A stretch of DNA of 64,000 nt from Thermococcus sp. (GTDB lineage Archaea; Methanobacteriota_B; Thermococci; Thermococcales; Thermococcaceae). This document shows positions 34,409 to 43,456 of the stretch, in pieces (position 1 is the first letter of the stretch; each line of letters begins with the position of its first letter). The DNA is taken from positions 62,001-126,000 of the forward strand of contig JALTBN010000027.1 of the NCBI GenBank assembly GCA_027075325.1, in the 5' to 3' direction. The notes under the pieces are model-generated. The model was not told the origin of the DNA. It ran no database searches and saw only the letters and a program-made list of their open reading frames with translations. The translations under genes were made by a program, and so were the position numbers.

Positions 34409-35599
34409 TCAGGAGTGCGCCACTATGAAATTCTCAACGTCCTGGAGAAGATCCAGGCCGATCTCAAAGTGGGCCTTTGCTTCCTTAGGCCTCCCGCGTT
34501 TTTCAAACTCAAAGCCAAGCTTGAACTCCTGCCCGGCAGCCCTGAGCTTCAACTCGGCACCCCTAACGTTCACTCCCTCTCTCTTGAGCTTTTCCAACGC
34601 CCTGGAATCCTTCCTGATGCGTCCCTGGACCTCCTGCCCAAATGCCCTCATGTCCTCCATTTTCTCCTTCACGACCTTCTCCCTCGCCTTCCTGTGAATG
34701 AAGCCAACGGCCTTGTAGAACTCCTTCACAGTTTCGCGGTTCTCCTCGATCAGGCCTAAAGCCGCGGTGTAGTTGCCCTGGTCGGCCAGGCCCTTCACCT
34801 GATCGTACAGGGCCCTGAAAGCGTCCAGCCTCTCCTGGAGCTCGGTGGTGTTCCTACCTGTCTCGTTTGCCTTTGAGATGACCCTCTCAACGAACGCCAT
34901 GGCCTTCTCTCCCTTAGCCAGGAACGCGTTCACGATCTTGTCGGAGTGAGAGTAGGCCAGCTCCTTCCTGAGCTCCCTGAGCTCGACGTCAAGCTGCTTC
35001 TTGAGCTCCCTGGCCTTTTCCAAGTCCTCCTTGGCCTTTTCAATGTTCTTCTCCTTTATGTCCTCCGCGACCTGGATGTAGGCCTCCTTGGTCTCGTTTA
35101 GAAGCGCCTTGGCCTTTGAGGTGTCGAGACCGGCTTTCTCCGCGGCGGCGATGGTTCTCCGGGATGACTCGAAATAGCCGCGCATCCTCTCCTCTGAGAC
35201 CCTGATCTCTTCCCTGGCCTTTTTGAGGCTCTTAAGGACTTCCTTGTACTGGTGCATGGCGAGCAGCCCCTCGGTTACCGCCGTCGGGTAATCTCCGTTC
35301 TGGTAGGCGGTTTCTGCCTTCTCCCTGTACTCCTCAGCTAGGCTGTAGTGCTCCATCACGCTTGAGTTCTCCGGCAGGGTGGCGTTCTGGAGGAGCCTTT
35401 CCGTTATGTTGTGAAGCTTTTCAACTATGCTTATTATCCTCTCTGCGAGCTTCTCCTCAGGGATCGAGTTCGTTACGTTTGCCTGGTACAAAGCTGGCTG
35501 TGAATCACTGGTACCGCTCGCGCTGGCAAAGCTTACCCCAGCGGGGACTACAGCCCCCACCAGGATGGCAAGCAGAGTCAGTGCCTTCAGCCACTTCAT
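34409..35599 (-). CDS. Exported coiled-coil protein of unknown function
   Basis: About 396 residues. The signal peptide MKWLKALTLLAILVGAVVPAGVSFASA is followed by a helical, highly charged region with long coiled-coil stretches and TPR-like pieces (YREKAETAYQNGDYPTAV, and similar near residue 380). No membrane anchor at the C-terminus. ATG 35599 is set by GAGGTGGTTGCC. A TATA element lies near 35630-35640, and a perfect 20-base palindrome sits just upstream at 35660-35679, so expression is probably controlled by a dimeric regulator. Function unknown. Confidence 0.75.
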   Translation of the reverse strand: MKWLKALTLLAILVGAVVPAGVSFASASGTSDSQPALYQANVTNSIPEEKLAERIISIVEKLHNITERLLQNATLPENSSVMEHYSLAEEYREKAETAYQNGDYPTAVTEGLLAMHQYKEVLKSLKKAREEIRVSEERMRGYFESSRRTIAAAEKAGLDTSKAKALLNETKEAYIQVAEDIKEKNIEKAKEDLEKARELKKQLDVELRELRKELAYSHSDKIVNAFLAKGEKAMAFVERVISKANETGRNTTELQERLDAFRALYDQVKGLADQGNYTAALGLIEENRETVKEFYKAVGFIHRKAREKVVKEKMEDMRAFGQEVQGRIRKDSRALEKLKREGVNVRGAELKLRAAGQEFKLGFEFEKRGRPKEAKAHFEIGLDLLQDVENFIVAHS

Positions 35600-35659
35600 G
35601 GCAACCACCTCGTCCACTCCTACGAGCTTCGACTATTTTAGGGATTCGATGGAAAAGAT

Positions 35660-35679
35660 GCTGAAACGATCGTTTCAGC
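35660..35679. promoter_or_regulatory. 20-base perfect palindrome, likely operator
   Basis: Core TGAAACGATCGTTTCA with GC flanks, about 20-30 bases upstream of the TATA element of the coiled-coil protein gene. The position suits an activator or other dimeric regulator acting upstream of the TATA box. Confidence 0.5.
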
Positions 35680-35772
35680 AACAATCTGTCTTCAATCCGT
35701 TCAGCTTGGCCATTCCGCCGCTTTTAGAATATTCAATCTAAAAAGAAACGGTTATAAACCAGAAAAAGTATC

Positions 35773-36849
35773 TCAGAGCACCACAAGCTCTCTGTTGGCC
35801 CTCGTCAACCTCTTTCCCCTGCCCTCGTCTAAGATGATATCGTCCTCTATCCTAACGCCGCCGAGGCCCGGAACGTAGATTCCGGGTTCTATCGTGAAGG
35901 TCATGCCGTTTTCGAGAGTAACCTCCCCGTCGGGCCCGATGAACGGCTCCTCGTGGACGTCCAGGCCCAGGCCGTGGCCCGTCCTGTGGGTGAAGTATTC
36001 ACCGTAGCCGGCCTTTGCTATCGTTTCCCTCGCTGCCCTGTCGATCTCCTTGGCCTTCACCCCCTCTCTGACGGCCCTGTAAGCATTCTCCTGGGCCTCT
36101 TTGACGACGTTATACACCTCAACCAGCTTTTCGTTGGGTTGGCCTACCGCTATCGTCCTGGTTATGTCGGAGCAGTAGCCCCCAACCTTTGCACCGTAGT
36201 CAAGGATTACCATGTCACCCTCGCGTATCCTCCTGTCTCCGGGGGCATGGTGCGGATTGGCCGCGTTTTCACCGCTCGCCACTATCGGCTCGAATGAGAT
36301 GCCGTCTGATAGCTCCCTGATCCTGAGCTCGATTTTAAGCGCAAGCTCCCTCTCGCGCATGCCGAGGATATCCCAGCTTAATACCTCTTCAAAAACGCGG
36401 TCTGCCACCTTGGCGGCGTGCTTCATCATCTCCACTTCTTCACGCTCTTTCCGCATGCGGAGCTCCCGGATCACGGAACTCAGTGGATAGAGCTCGAAAG
36501 CGCGGTTTCCAATGCGCAGGATGTTGATGAGCCAGTCGGCCCTCATGGTGTCCTCGACGAGCAGTCTTCCCCCTGAGAGCTCCAGCTCCCCGAGGATCCA
36601 CGCGAGCTTGTGGTAGGGGTTTTCGCCGTCCCTCCAGAAGGTGACGGGGAAGTTCCTGATGACGTTCTCGTAGAGGCTCGGAGCAAGGAGGTGGTAGCTC
36701 CCGTCGGCGTTTACCACCAAAAGGGTGAGCCTCTCACCGGCTTCGTGGACGTGGAGTCCCGTGAGGTAGTAGAAATTGGCACTGGGGCTTACGAGTGCAC
36801 CGTCAAAGCCCCTTTCCCGGATCAGAGAAACAAACTTCCTGATGCGCAA
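35773..36849 (-). CDS. pepQ: Xaa-Pro dipeptidase (prolidase, M24 family)
   Basis: Cleaves dipeptides with C-terminal proline, used in peptide catabolism. About 358 residues. The metal ligands are visible: ILDYGAKVGGYCSDITR (two Asp), HRTGHGLGLDVHE (His), FTIEPGIY (Glu) and VRIEDDI (Glu). The N-terminal half is the creatinase-like domain. TTG 36849 is chosen because GGTGAT lies four bases upstream; the GTG at 36858 is part of that site. Its neighbour upstream is the PAP2 phosphatase gene, 18 bases away. Confidence 0.93.
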   Translation of the reverse strand: MRIRKFVSLIRERGFDGALVSPSANFYYLTGLHVHEAGERLTLLVVNADGSYHLLAPSLYENVIRNFPVTFWRDGENPYHKLAWILGELELSGGRLLVEDTMRADWLINILRIGNRAFELYPLSSVIRELRMRKEREEVEMMKHAAKVADRVFEEVLSWDILGMRERELALKIELRIRELSDGISFEPIVASGENAANPHHAPGDRRIREGDMVILDYGAKVGGYCSDITRTIAVGQPNEKLVEVYNVVKEAQENAYRAVREGVKAKEIDRAARETIAKAGYGEYFTHRTGHGLGLDVHEEPFIGPDGEVTLENGMTFTIEPGIYVPGLGGVRIEDDIILDEGRGKRLTRANRELVVL

Positions 36850-36867
36850 GCTGATCACCGCTGTTCG

Positions 36868-37539
36868 TTATCCCAGGGAGTTAAAAACCTTCCCGGAGTA
36901 TCCCTCCACCAGCCATCCCAAAAGGATGCCCGAGATGGCATCCCAGACCCAGTGCTCCCCAAGGAGAACCGTCGAGATTGGAATGAGTGCCACGAGAAAA
37001 GCCAGGATCCTGGCGGGAACTTCCTTCCTCCTGGCCAGGGCGAGGAAGCTCACCGTGTCGATGGTGCAGTGGGGAGACGGAAGAACGAACTGAGGTCTGG
37101 CACTCCAGCCGGGCGGGGCGTACCTTCGAGGGAGGTCGGGGTAAACGAGATGGGGCGGAAAAACGTGCGCAACCAGGAAGATCGCGCTCAGCACCAAGAA
37201 CGAGACGAGGTAGTTCCTTGTAGTTCTCTCGGCCTCCGTAGGGCTGGTGTAGAGGAGGTAAGCGATGGTACCAACCATTACCCACGTGAAGCCGAGCTTG
37301 TAGAGGGCGTCCATTAAGAGGTATAAAACGGAATGACTTTTCGTCCACAGGAGAAGGCCGAGGACAAAGTCATGGGAGGTCCCGGGAAGCCGGAGGAGGA
37401 AGTTCGTATAATTAAAACTCCAGCGGCCGACGGCGGGGTAGGCCAGGCTGTAAACTGTCCAGTAACCATAGGCCGCCAGCAGTAGAACCACAGAGCGGCT
37501 GTTGAAGCTGTGGGGGATGGACAAAGTTTTTGAACCCAT
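36868..37539 (-). CDS. PAP2 family membrane phosphatase
   Basis: About 223 residues with around six membrane segments. The active-site motifs are SPHCTIDTVSF (PSxH type) and LGEHWVWDAISG (the H....D motif), as in PAP2 superfamily lipid phosphatases. Substrate may be a polyprenyl or lipid phosphate. The start is either ATG 37539 or TTG 37545. It precedes pepQ by 18 bases and may share its transcript. Confidence 0.85.
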   Translation of the reverse strand: MGSKTLSIPHSFNSRSVVLLLAAYGYWTVYSLAYPAVGRWSFNYTNFLLRLPGTSHDFVLGLLLWTKSHSVLYLLMDALYKLGFTWVMVGTIAYLLYTSPTEAERTTRNYLVSFLVLSAIFLVAHVFPPHLVYPDLPRRYAPPGWSARPQFVLPSPHCTIDTVSFLALARRKEVPARILAFLVALIPISTVLLGEHWVWDAISGILLGWLVEGYSGKVFNSLG

Positions 37540-37570
37540 CTCCAAGCCCCATAAGTATGAGACCGCAAGA

Positions 37571-37578
37571 TTTATAAA
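37571..37578 (+). promoter_or_regulatory. TATA box of the tRNA-Asn/tRNA-CAT pair
   Basis: TTTATAAA, about 30 bases before the tRNA-Asn 5' end. The two tRNAs are five bases apart and probably share this promoter. Confidence 0.7.
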
Positions 37579-37607
37579 TGCACCCCGTATTCCCTAAATT
37601 GGGTCGT

Positions 37608-37683
37608 GCCGCCGTAGCTTAGTTGGTAGAGCGCCGGACTGTTAATCCGGCGGTCCCCGGTTCGAGTCCGGGCGGCGGCGCCA
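37608..37683 (+). tRNA. tRNA-Asn (anticodon GTT)
   Basis: A 76-base cloverleaf with encoded CCA. Acceptor GCCGCCG pairs with CGGCGGC, discriminator G. Anticodon loop CTGTTAA in the stem CCGGA/TCCGG gives GTT. No intron. Confidence 0.96.
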
Positions 37684-37688
37684 GTCGC

Positions 37689-37766
37689 GGGCCCGTAGCT
37701 CAGCCTGGTCAGAGCGCGCGGCTCATAACCGCGTGGTCGGGGGTTCAAAGCCCCCCGGGCCCACCA
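37689..37766 (+). tRNA. tRNA with CAT anticodon (elongator Met or Ile2)
   Basis: A 78-base cloverleaf with encoded CCA. Acceptor GGGCCCG pairs with CGGGCCC, discriminator A, anticodon loop CTCATAA. It is not the initiator, which has an AGCGGGG-type acceptor in archaea. CAT is shared by elongator Met and by the Ile2 tRNA that is modified by TiaS; the GGGCCCG acceptor leans to Ile2, but I cannot settle this by eye. Confidence 0.9.
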
Positions 37767-37856
37767 AGGATGCTTTCCTGGGCAAAGTTTCGCTGGTGAA
37801 GCTTTTCTCGAAGGAAACGGAAAGAAAAGATATTTGAACAGGTGAAGAAACCCAAT

Positions 37857-40370
37857 TCAAAAAGTGTAATAATCCACCTCACGCTTCCCCCTCTTTGGAA
37901 CGGCCTTTCTGCTTTCCTCAAAGTTCCTGTAGTACTCGAGCATGTACGGCGTTATGCTCGGCCTGATCTTCTTGAGGGCCTCCTCAAAGTCTTTCATCGT
38001 AACCCTGAGCTTATCAAGGAACTCCTCCTCTGCCCGTTCTTCTTTCACAGAAATCCCACGGACGATGCGCCTGAGGGCAGTCAGGGCCGCCTCCCGTACC
38101 ACGGCCTCTATGTCGGCACCGGAGTAGCCTTCGGTCTTCTTCGCCAGCTCCTCGAGACTGACATCCTCCGCCAGCGGAACCCTCTTAGTATGCACTTTGA
38201 ATATCTCCAGCCTGGCCCTCTCATCCGGAGCCGGGACCAGTATCAACCTGTCGAACCTACCAGGCCTGAGCAGGGCAGGATCAATAATGTCAGGCCTGTT
38301 GGTGGCTCCAATGACTACCACACCACTGTTCCTCTCTATACCGTCCATCTCAGTAAGCAACTGGTTTATGAGAGTATCCATATGCCTTGCACCCTCGTAT
38401 GAGCCCCTGGCGGGTGCTATTGCGTCGATCTCATCGATGAAGATCACGGTCGGAGCCGCTTGGCGAGCCTTCCTGAATATCTCCCGCACCCTCTTCTCCG
38501 TCTCCCCTACCCACTTGCTGAGCACTTCAGGTCCGCGGATGGCTATGAAGTTTGCCTCGCTCTCGTTGGCAACCGCCTTAGCTAAGAGGGTCTTACCGGT
38601 TCCAGGAGGGCCATAGAGGAGTATCCCCTTCGGGGGAGTGATACCAAGCCTTTCAAAGGCCTTGGGGTACGTGAGCGGCCACTCGACGGCTTCTCTGAGT
38701 TCTTGCTTGACTTCCTCAAGACCGCCTATATCCTCCCAACGGACGTTTGGAACCTCTATGAGGACTTCCCTGAGTGCCGACGGCTCAACCATCTTCCGAG
38801 CCTCATAAAAGTCGTCTTCCGTGACGCGAAGCTCCTGGAGAACCTCAGGAGGTATTCTCTCATGCTCCGGGCTTACCCTGCCCTCCTTAATCAGCCTGCG
38901 GAGCACCACCATAGCCGCTTCCCTGGCGAGCGCAGCAAGGTCAGCGCCGACAAAACCATGAGTCTTGTCAGCGATCCTGTCGAGCATCCTGTCAATGAGC
39001 TTGGCCTTGACATCGGAGTATATCTCACCGTACTCCTTGAGGATGCGCTTTATCTCCTCCTCGCTTCCGGCCTGCTTCACCTGTGTCTTAAGGCGCATCA
39101 GCTTCTCTGAATCGAGAATTCTTGGCCCGATTTCGTCGAGTATACGCAGAACTTCACCCCCATCAAAAGAAGGCTCCAGGGGCATTCCTCTGGTGTGTAT
39201 TTGGAGGATTTCTTTTCTACCCTGCTTGTCGGGAACGCCGACTTCAATCTCCCTGTCAAACCTCCCCGGCCTCCTCAAAGCAGGATCAAGCGCATCAGGC
39301 CTGTTCGTGGCGGCTATAACGATAACCTTACCCCTCCCCTGCAGGCCATCCATCAGAGTGAGCAACTGACTGACAACCCTCTTCTCAACCTCCCCAACTA
39401 CTTCCTCCCTCTTTGGGGCGATTGCATCAATTTCATCGATGAATATTATGCTGGGTGCGTTCTCCTCAGCCTCTTTGAAGATATCCCTGAGCCTCTCCTC
39501 GCTCTCGCCGTAGAACTTGCTCATTATCTCCGGCCCGTTGATGGCTATGAAGTGCGCGTTCGCCTCGTTGGCAACCGCCTTGGCGAGCAGGGTTTTACCG
39601 GTTCCTGGCGGACCGTAGAGAAGGACTCCCTTCGGCGGTTCTATTCCAAGGCGCTCAAAGAGCTCCGGGTGCTTGAGCGGGAGCTCAACCATCTCCCGTA
39701 TCTTCTGAATCGCGTCCTTGAGACCACCGATGTCCTCATAGGTTACCTCAGGGATACGCTCCTCCTTCACCTCAACCGCCTGGGGGAGAACCTCGACTTC
39801 CGTGTTGTATGATATCTGAACGATTCCCTTGGGGGTAGTATTGACGACGATGAACTTCAGCTCCCCAAAGCCCAAGGGCATGGTCTCAAACAGCCCCCGT
39901 ATCAGGTCGTCAAGGGGTGAACCTCCGTAGTAGCCGGCCTCCCCACGGCTGCTGGCAACGACTATGTCCCCCTTCACAACGGGCCTGCCGAGGAGATTCT
40001 GCTTGACTATCTCCCCCGGAATCTGGAGGATAACACCCTTCTGGGCCGGTGCGAGGGTTACTTTTTTGGCCTCCTGAACCTGGGCGCGCCTTATGGTGAC
40101 GTAGTCACCTATGCTCACTCCCGCGTTCTTCCTTATGTAGCCGTCCATCCTGACTATGTCCAGCCCCCTGTCATCGGGATGTGCGTTTGCCACAACTGCC
40201 GCGGTCGAGCGTGAACCCTCAAGTTCCACGATATCTCCAGTGCTCACGCCGAGCCTTTTCTGGTAACTCTTATCGAACCTTACTATCCCCCTTCCCACGT
40301 CCACTTTCAGGGCCTCTGCGACCCTGAGTTTTATCTCGTCGACACTCTCTTCTTTTCCTCCGAATATCAT
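37857..40370 (-). CDS. cdc48: CDC48/VCP-type AAA+ ATPase
   Basis: An 837-residue protein-unfolding ATPase. An N-terminal double-psi barrel domain (about residues 10-195) is followed by two AAA domains, each with Walker A GPPGTGKT and Walker B FIDEID, and NRPD segments. The D1 module carries an insertion of about 55 residues ([15 protein letters not shown] to LIDRML) seen in Thermococcales. The C-terminus ends DYYTF, close to but not a strict HbYX proteasome-docking motif. GGGGGGAGATGC precedes the ATG. It likely delivers proteins to the 20S proteasome. Confidence 0.95.
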   Translation of the reverse strand: MIFGGKEESVDEIKLRVAEALKVDVGRGIVRFDKSYQKRLGVSTGDIVELEGSRSTAAVVANAHPDDRGLDIVRMDGYIRKNAGVSIGDYVTIRRAQVQEAKKVTLAPAQKGVILQIPGEIVKQNLLGRPVVKGDIVVASSRGEAGYYGGSPLDDLIRGLFETMPLGFGELKFIVVNTTPKGIVQISYNTEVEVLPQAVEVKEERIPEVTYEDIGGLKDAIQKIREMVELPLKHPELFERLGIEPPKGVLLYGPPGTGKTLLAKAVANEANAHFIAINGPEIMSKFYGESEERLRDIFKEAEENAPSIIFIDEIDAIAPKREEVVGEVEKRVVSQLLTLMDGLQGRGKVIVIAATNRPDALDPALRRPGRFDREIEVGVPDKQGRKEILQIHTRGMPLEPSFDGGEVLRILDEIGPRILDSEKLMRLKTQVKQAGSEEEIKRILKEYGEIYSDVKAKLIDRMLDRIADKTHGFVGADLAALAREAAMVVLRRLIKEGRVSPEHERIPPEVLQELRVTEDDFYEARKMVEPSALREVLIEVPNVRWEDIGGLEEVKQELREAVEWPLTYPKAFERLGITPPKGILLYGPPGTGKTLLAKAVANESEANFIAIRGPEVLSKWVGETEKRVREIFRKARQAAPTVIFIDEIDAIAPARGSYEGARHMDTLINQLLTEMDGIERNSGVVVIGATNRPDIIDPALLRPGRFDRLILVPAPDERARLEIFKVHTKRVPLAEDVSLEELAKKTEGYSGADIEAVVREAALTALRRIVRGISVKEERAEEEFLDKLRVTMKDFEEALKKIRPSITPYMLEYYRNFEESRKAVPKRGKREVDYYTF

Positions 40371-40435
40371 GCATCTCCCCCCGCTTTTTTCTCACGACGT
40401 TATTGTTATGGCGGTAGGGTATAAAATCCCTCCGC

Positions 40436-41206
40436 TCACACATCATCGCCCCTTTTCTCACGCTGCCTCCTGATGGCCTCCTCCAGGGTCATGTTGCCCA
40501 CGGCCACCTCTCTGGCCAGCCTGGAGGATATGGTGATGTTCCCGCTCAGCTCCCTGCTCCTCCTCTTTATGTCCTCTATCTCCCTCTTGCTGGGCTCTCT
40601 CACTTCGAGAAGCTCACCTATTCTCCGTTCCTTTCCCCTCCGCAGGCCGATGTTTATTGATGCCACTATATCCTGAACCCCTGGGGAGTCGACGCTTCCC
40701 ACGCGCGGCGTTGTTCTCGCCTCGTTCACAAGGATAACCGGGTAATCATACCCCAGAACCTCCCCCAGAGCTTTTAGAGTCAGCGTCCGTTGTCTTCTTG
40801 CCCCGTGACCTATCTTTATCTTTGCCCCAGGATAGCGCCGGAGGAGCTCAAGAATCGGCTCAACATCCCTCGGGCCTCTGAGACGCTGAACCTCCAGAAC
40901 CCTGTTATCGGCCACAACGCTAACACCGGGCCTCTCCCCCGGGTCTATTGCTATGTAAATCCGGCTGAAGTGCTCCCTCCCCTCAAGGAGGGAGAGGAGT
41001 TCATCTATAAAATCCTCACCGCTGACGGTTACCTTCCTGGGAAAATCCAGGTTCAAGGAAGTTTTCTCATCGGTAACAACCACCTCAACGTCGAATGGAA
41101 TCTCCTCCTCCGGCCGGAGGCTGTAGAAGCCTATACCGTGCCGTTTAAGAACCTTGACCGCGGTGTAATACACCCTCGCGTCGCCGGTTATGACTGCCAC
41201 CCTCAT
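40436..41206 (-). CDS. Conserved archaeal protein with RuvC/RNase H-like segment
   Basis: A 256-residue protein. After an N-terminal alpha/beta part (MRVAVITGDARVYYTAVKVL), the central segment IYIAIDPGERPGVSVVAD resembles the first strand and Asp of RuvC/YqgF-type nucleases, followed by LEVQRLRG and VNEARTTPR. The C-terminus is basic and helical (SKREIEDIKRRSREL). Possible Holliday-junction or nucleic acid processing enzyme, but key later acidic residues cannot be placed with certainty. GGAGGATAGA precedes ATG 41206. Upstream neighbour of cdc48 on the same strand, 65 bases apart. Confidence 0.75.
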   Translation of the reverse strand: MRVAVITGDARVYYTAVKVLKRHGIGFYSLRPEEEIPFDVEVVVTDEKTSLNLDFPRKVTVSGEDFIDELLSLLEGREHFSRIYIAIDPGERPGVSVVADNRVLEVQRLRGPRDVEPILELLRRYPGAKIKIGHGARRQRTLTLKALGEVLGYDYPVILVNEARTTPRVGSVDSPGVQDIVASINIGLRRGKERRIGELLEVREPSKREIEDIKRRSRELSGNITISSRLAREVAVGNMTLEEAIRRQREKRGDDV

Positions 41207-41289
41207 GTTCTATCCTCCGGCGGCGGATTAAAAACGTTTCCGGACCCGAAGCCTTAAATCCCGAACACCGAAGTTCTACCGGTGGTATC

Positions 41290-41457
41290 ATGCCTCCGAA
41301 GCGCAGGCCCCACAGGGAGGAAGAAGACGAGCTCTACGAAATGGAAGAGTTTGAGGAGCTGGAGGACGACTTCGACTTAGAGGACGATGACATAACACTG
41401 GAAGACGATGACTGGGAAGAACTCGATGATAGTGACTTAGAGGATGAGGTTATCTGA
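41290..41457 (+). CDS. 55-residue highly acidic small protein
   Basis: MPPKRRPHREEEDELYEM begins a 55-residue protein: a basic N-terminus of ten residues and then a strongly acidic tail rich in Asp and Glu (EELEDDFDLEDDDI, WEELDDSDLEDEV). GGTGGT lies three bases before the ATG, and a CCTTAAATC TATA element near 41254-41262 fits the spacing. Its stop codon is directly adjacent to the stop of the convergent gene at 41458. Likely a nucleic-acid mimic or a partner of a basic protein; function unknown. Confidence 0.75.
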   Translation: MPPKRRPHREEEDELYEMEEFEELEDDFDLEDDDITLEDDDWEELDDSDLEDEVI

Positions 41458-42549
41458 TTACAGAAGGGAAACTTCGAATTCCCGCTGAACCTCAACTCCC
41501 GCCTCAAAGACCCTCTTTGAGATTTTCCTCATTGATTCATCGCCCTTCCTGTTGGCCTCCTCCAGCAGCTCAAAGGCAGAGAACTTCAACAGCCGGGCCA
41601 GCTTGTAGCGGCTCCCTCCACCGGGCAGCAGCATCTTCTCCGCGAGCTCCTCACTGAAAAATCCCGCTCTTATGGAATCAAAGAACACGTTCAGCCGGTA
41701 GACCGGGTTAAGGACTTTTCCCAGGAACTCAGCAGCCTTCCAGGGCTCTCCCCTGTTCAGGTAAACCATCGCCAGAGCCCTTCCCGTTTCATTCGCCACT
41801 TCCGCCATCTCAAACGCATCCTCTGCCCCGTCTATATCCCCAAGTTCCAGCCTCAACCTGCCAAGTTCGTCCAACAGCAGGCTCCTCCGGGGCTCCTCAA
41901 GCAGACCCGCCCAGTATTCGAGTCCCTCAAAGTCCCCCCTCCCGGCAAGATCCTGAAGGAATCCCCCCAAGTAACCCTTTTTCACCCCATGGAAGGGCTC
42001 AACAGGGGGCTTGGGAGGGCCCGCTTTCCGGGGCTTGTTCTCCTGGATTATCCCGCTCTTTACCTCCCCCTTCATGCGAAGGAGCTCCGCCCCCGGCATC
42101 AGTTTCCCGTCCTTGAATATCAGACCAGCGGGGAGGGGCTTCAGCTGTTCCAGATCCCTCTCGTCGAGGCCAAGCTCACCAAGACTTATCCCAGCGCTTC
42201 CCTTCTCCACTATGACCTTCGCCAGAACGTCAGCAACACTTTTCAGTGCCTTCTTCCGGAGGAAATCGCTTTTAATGCTCCTGGCTGCCCCTATGGCCAG
42301 TTTAAAAATCCCGGCCCTTGAAAGAAGGTAAGAGAGGTTTTTAAAAACCTCGTCGTGGAGAGATTCCGTCCTTATCCTCCCAGCTATCTCCAGAGCTTTC
42401 TCAGGCGAACGGGTAACGTAAGCCTCAACGATCCACCGAAAGGCGTAGTCCCGCCAGTAGTTATCTTTTATGCCCTCCGCCGCGCTAAGGGCCCCTTCAA
42501 GGTCGCCCTTTGAGAGGAGTTCCTTCACCTGGATGAGACGTACGTCCAT
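41458..42549 (-). CDS. TPR-like helical repeat protein
   Basis: A 363-residue soluble protein. N-terminal repeats such as LLSKGDLEGALSAAEGIKD and RSPEKALEIAGRIRTES, and C-terminal LELGDIDGAEDAFEMAEVAN and LNRGEPWKAAEFLGKVL, have the pattern of TPR or similar helical repeats, split by a Pro/Lys-rich linker near residue 180. It is probably a scaffold. It follows udp after a very short gap with GGGGTTGAT before the ATG, so the two are co-transcribed. Confidence 0.75.
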   Translation of the reverse strand: MDVRLIQVKELLSKGDLEGALSAAEGIKDNYWRDYAFRWIVEAYVTRSPEKALEIAGRIRTESLHDEVFKNLSYLLSRAGIFKLAIGAARSIKSDFLRKKALKSVADVLAKVIVEKGSAGISLGELGLDERDLEQLKPLPAGLIFKDGKLMPGAELLRMKGEVKSGIIQENKPRKAGPPKPPVEPFHGVKKGYLGGFLQDLAGRGDFEGLEYWAGLLEEPRRSLLLDELGRLRLELGDIDGAEDAFEMAEVANETGRALAMVYLNRGEPWKAAEFLGKVLNPVYRLNVFFDSIRAGFFSEELAEKMLLPGGGSRYKLARLLKFSAFELLEEANRKGDESMRKISKRVFEAGVEVQREFEVSLL

Positions 42550-42550
42550 A

Positions 42551-43384
42551 TCAACCCCTCAGCCCTGGGAACCAGACCTTCTTTCCGGCTTTCTCCTTCT
42601 CCTCGTCCCACTCGTGGAGTATCTTAACCGCTTCGCTCGCGACCATCGCGGCCTCTTTCTCGCCCTTCTTGCCGAACTCGTTGGTGACCCTGTTGGCGAA
42701 GACCGAGCAGACGCAGCCGGCCCTCAGTTTGTAGATGTTGGCCAAAGTGTAGAGGGTAGCAGCTTCCATCTCGAAGTTCGTAACGTTGGCCTGCCTGAGG
42801 TCGTCGAGAAGGTTCCTCGCGAAGCTTGGGAAGTAGTTGTTTAAGCCGGGCCTCCCCTGCCCGAGGTAGAAGCTGTCGGTTGAGGCCGTTATGCCGAGGT
42901 GGTAGGGTATTCCAAGGGTTTCGGCCGCCTCGATGAGGGCTAAGGTTACCTCGAGGTCAGCGGAGGCAGGGTATTCAACGCGGACGTACTGCTTTGACGT
43001 CCCCTCGAGTCTAACGGCCGCTTTGGCTATGATGAGGTCTCCTATCTCCATCCCGAGCTGTATCGCACCGGTCGAGCCGACGCGGATGAAGGTGTCTGCT
43101 CCAATGGCAGCAAGCTCCTCAATCGCTATCGCCGTCGAGGGGCCGCCTATTCCCGTGGAGGTAACGCTTATTGGAACGCCCTTGTACTTTCCGGTGTGCG
43201 TCCTGTACTCGCGATGGAAGGCTATCTCCCTTGCCTCGTCCCAGAGGGAGCTTATCTTTGGTACTCTCTCCGGGTCCCCTGGCAGGAGAACGTACCTTGA
43301 AACGTCGCCTGGCTTGCAGGCTATGTGGTACTGGTAGCCCTCCTCAGTCTGGGGCCTCTCGGCCGAAACGAACTTCTCTCCCAT
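42551..43384 (-). CDS. udp: Uridine phosphorylase
   Basis: Splits uridine with phosphate to uracil and ribose-1-phosphate for nucleoside salvage. The 277-residue protein shows LLPGDPERVPKI, STGIGGPSTAIAIEEL, FIRVGSTGA and FEMEAATLYTLA, all typical of the NP-I phosphorylase family and its uridine branch. ATG 43384 is preceded by AAAGGTGGTTGTC; an open frame begins nine bases earlier. The gene is divergent from thrC. Confidence 0.93.
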   Translation of the reverse strand: MGEKFVSAERPQTEEGYQYHIACKPGDVSRYVLLPGDPERVPKISSLWDEAREIAFHREYRTHTGKYKGVPISVTSTGIGGPSTAIAIEELAAIGADTFIRVGSTGAIQLGMEIGDLIIAKAAVRLEGTSKQYVRVEYPASADLEVTLALIEAAETLGIPYHLGITASTDSFYLGQGRPGLNNYFPSFARNLLDDLRQANVTNFEMEAATLYTLANIYKLRAGCVCSVFANRVTNEFGKKGEKEAAMVASEAVKILHEWDEEKEKAGKKVWFPGLRG

Positions 43385-43456
43385 GACAACCACCTTTTTA
43401 TGCTCCTGTGCACTATAGTCGGCGTTGGAGCTAAAAAAGCCTTTGGGGCTGAAAGC

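Noticed and set aside
38990..39170. Insertion in the first AAA domain of CDC48 as an intein
   Set aside because: About 55 residues, lacks the Cys start and HN end of inteins, and matches the helical insertion usual for the group.
40270..40461. Basic 63-codon frame overlapping the cdc48 start
   Set aside because: Out of frame with both neighbours, no binding site, and overlaps the start of a conserved gene.
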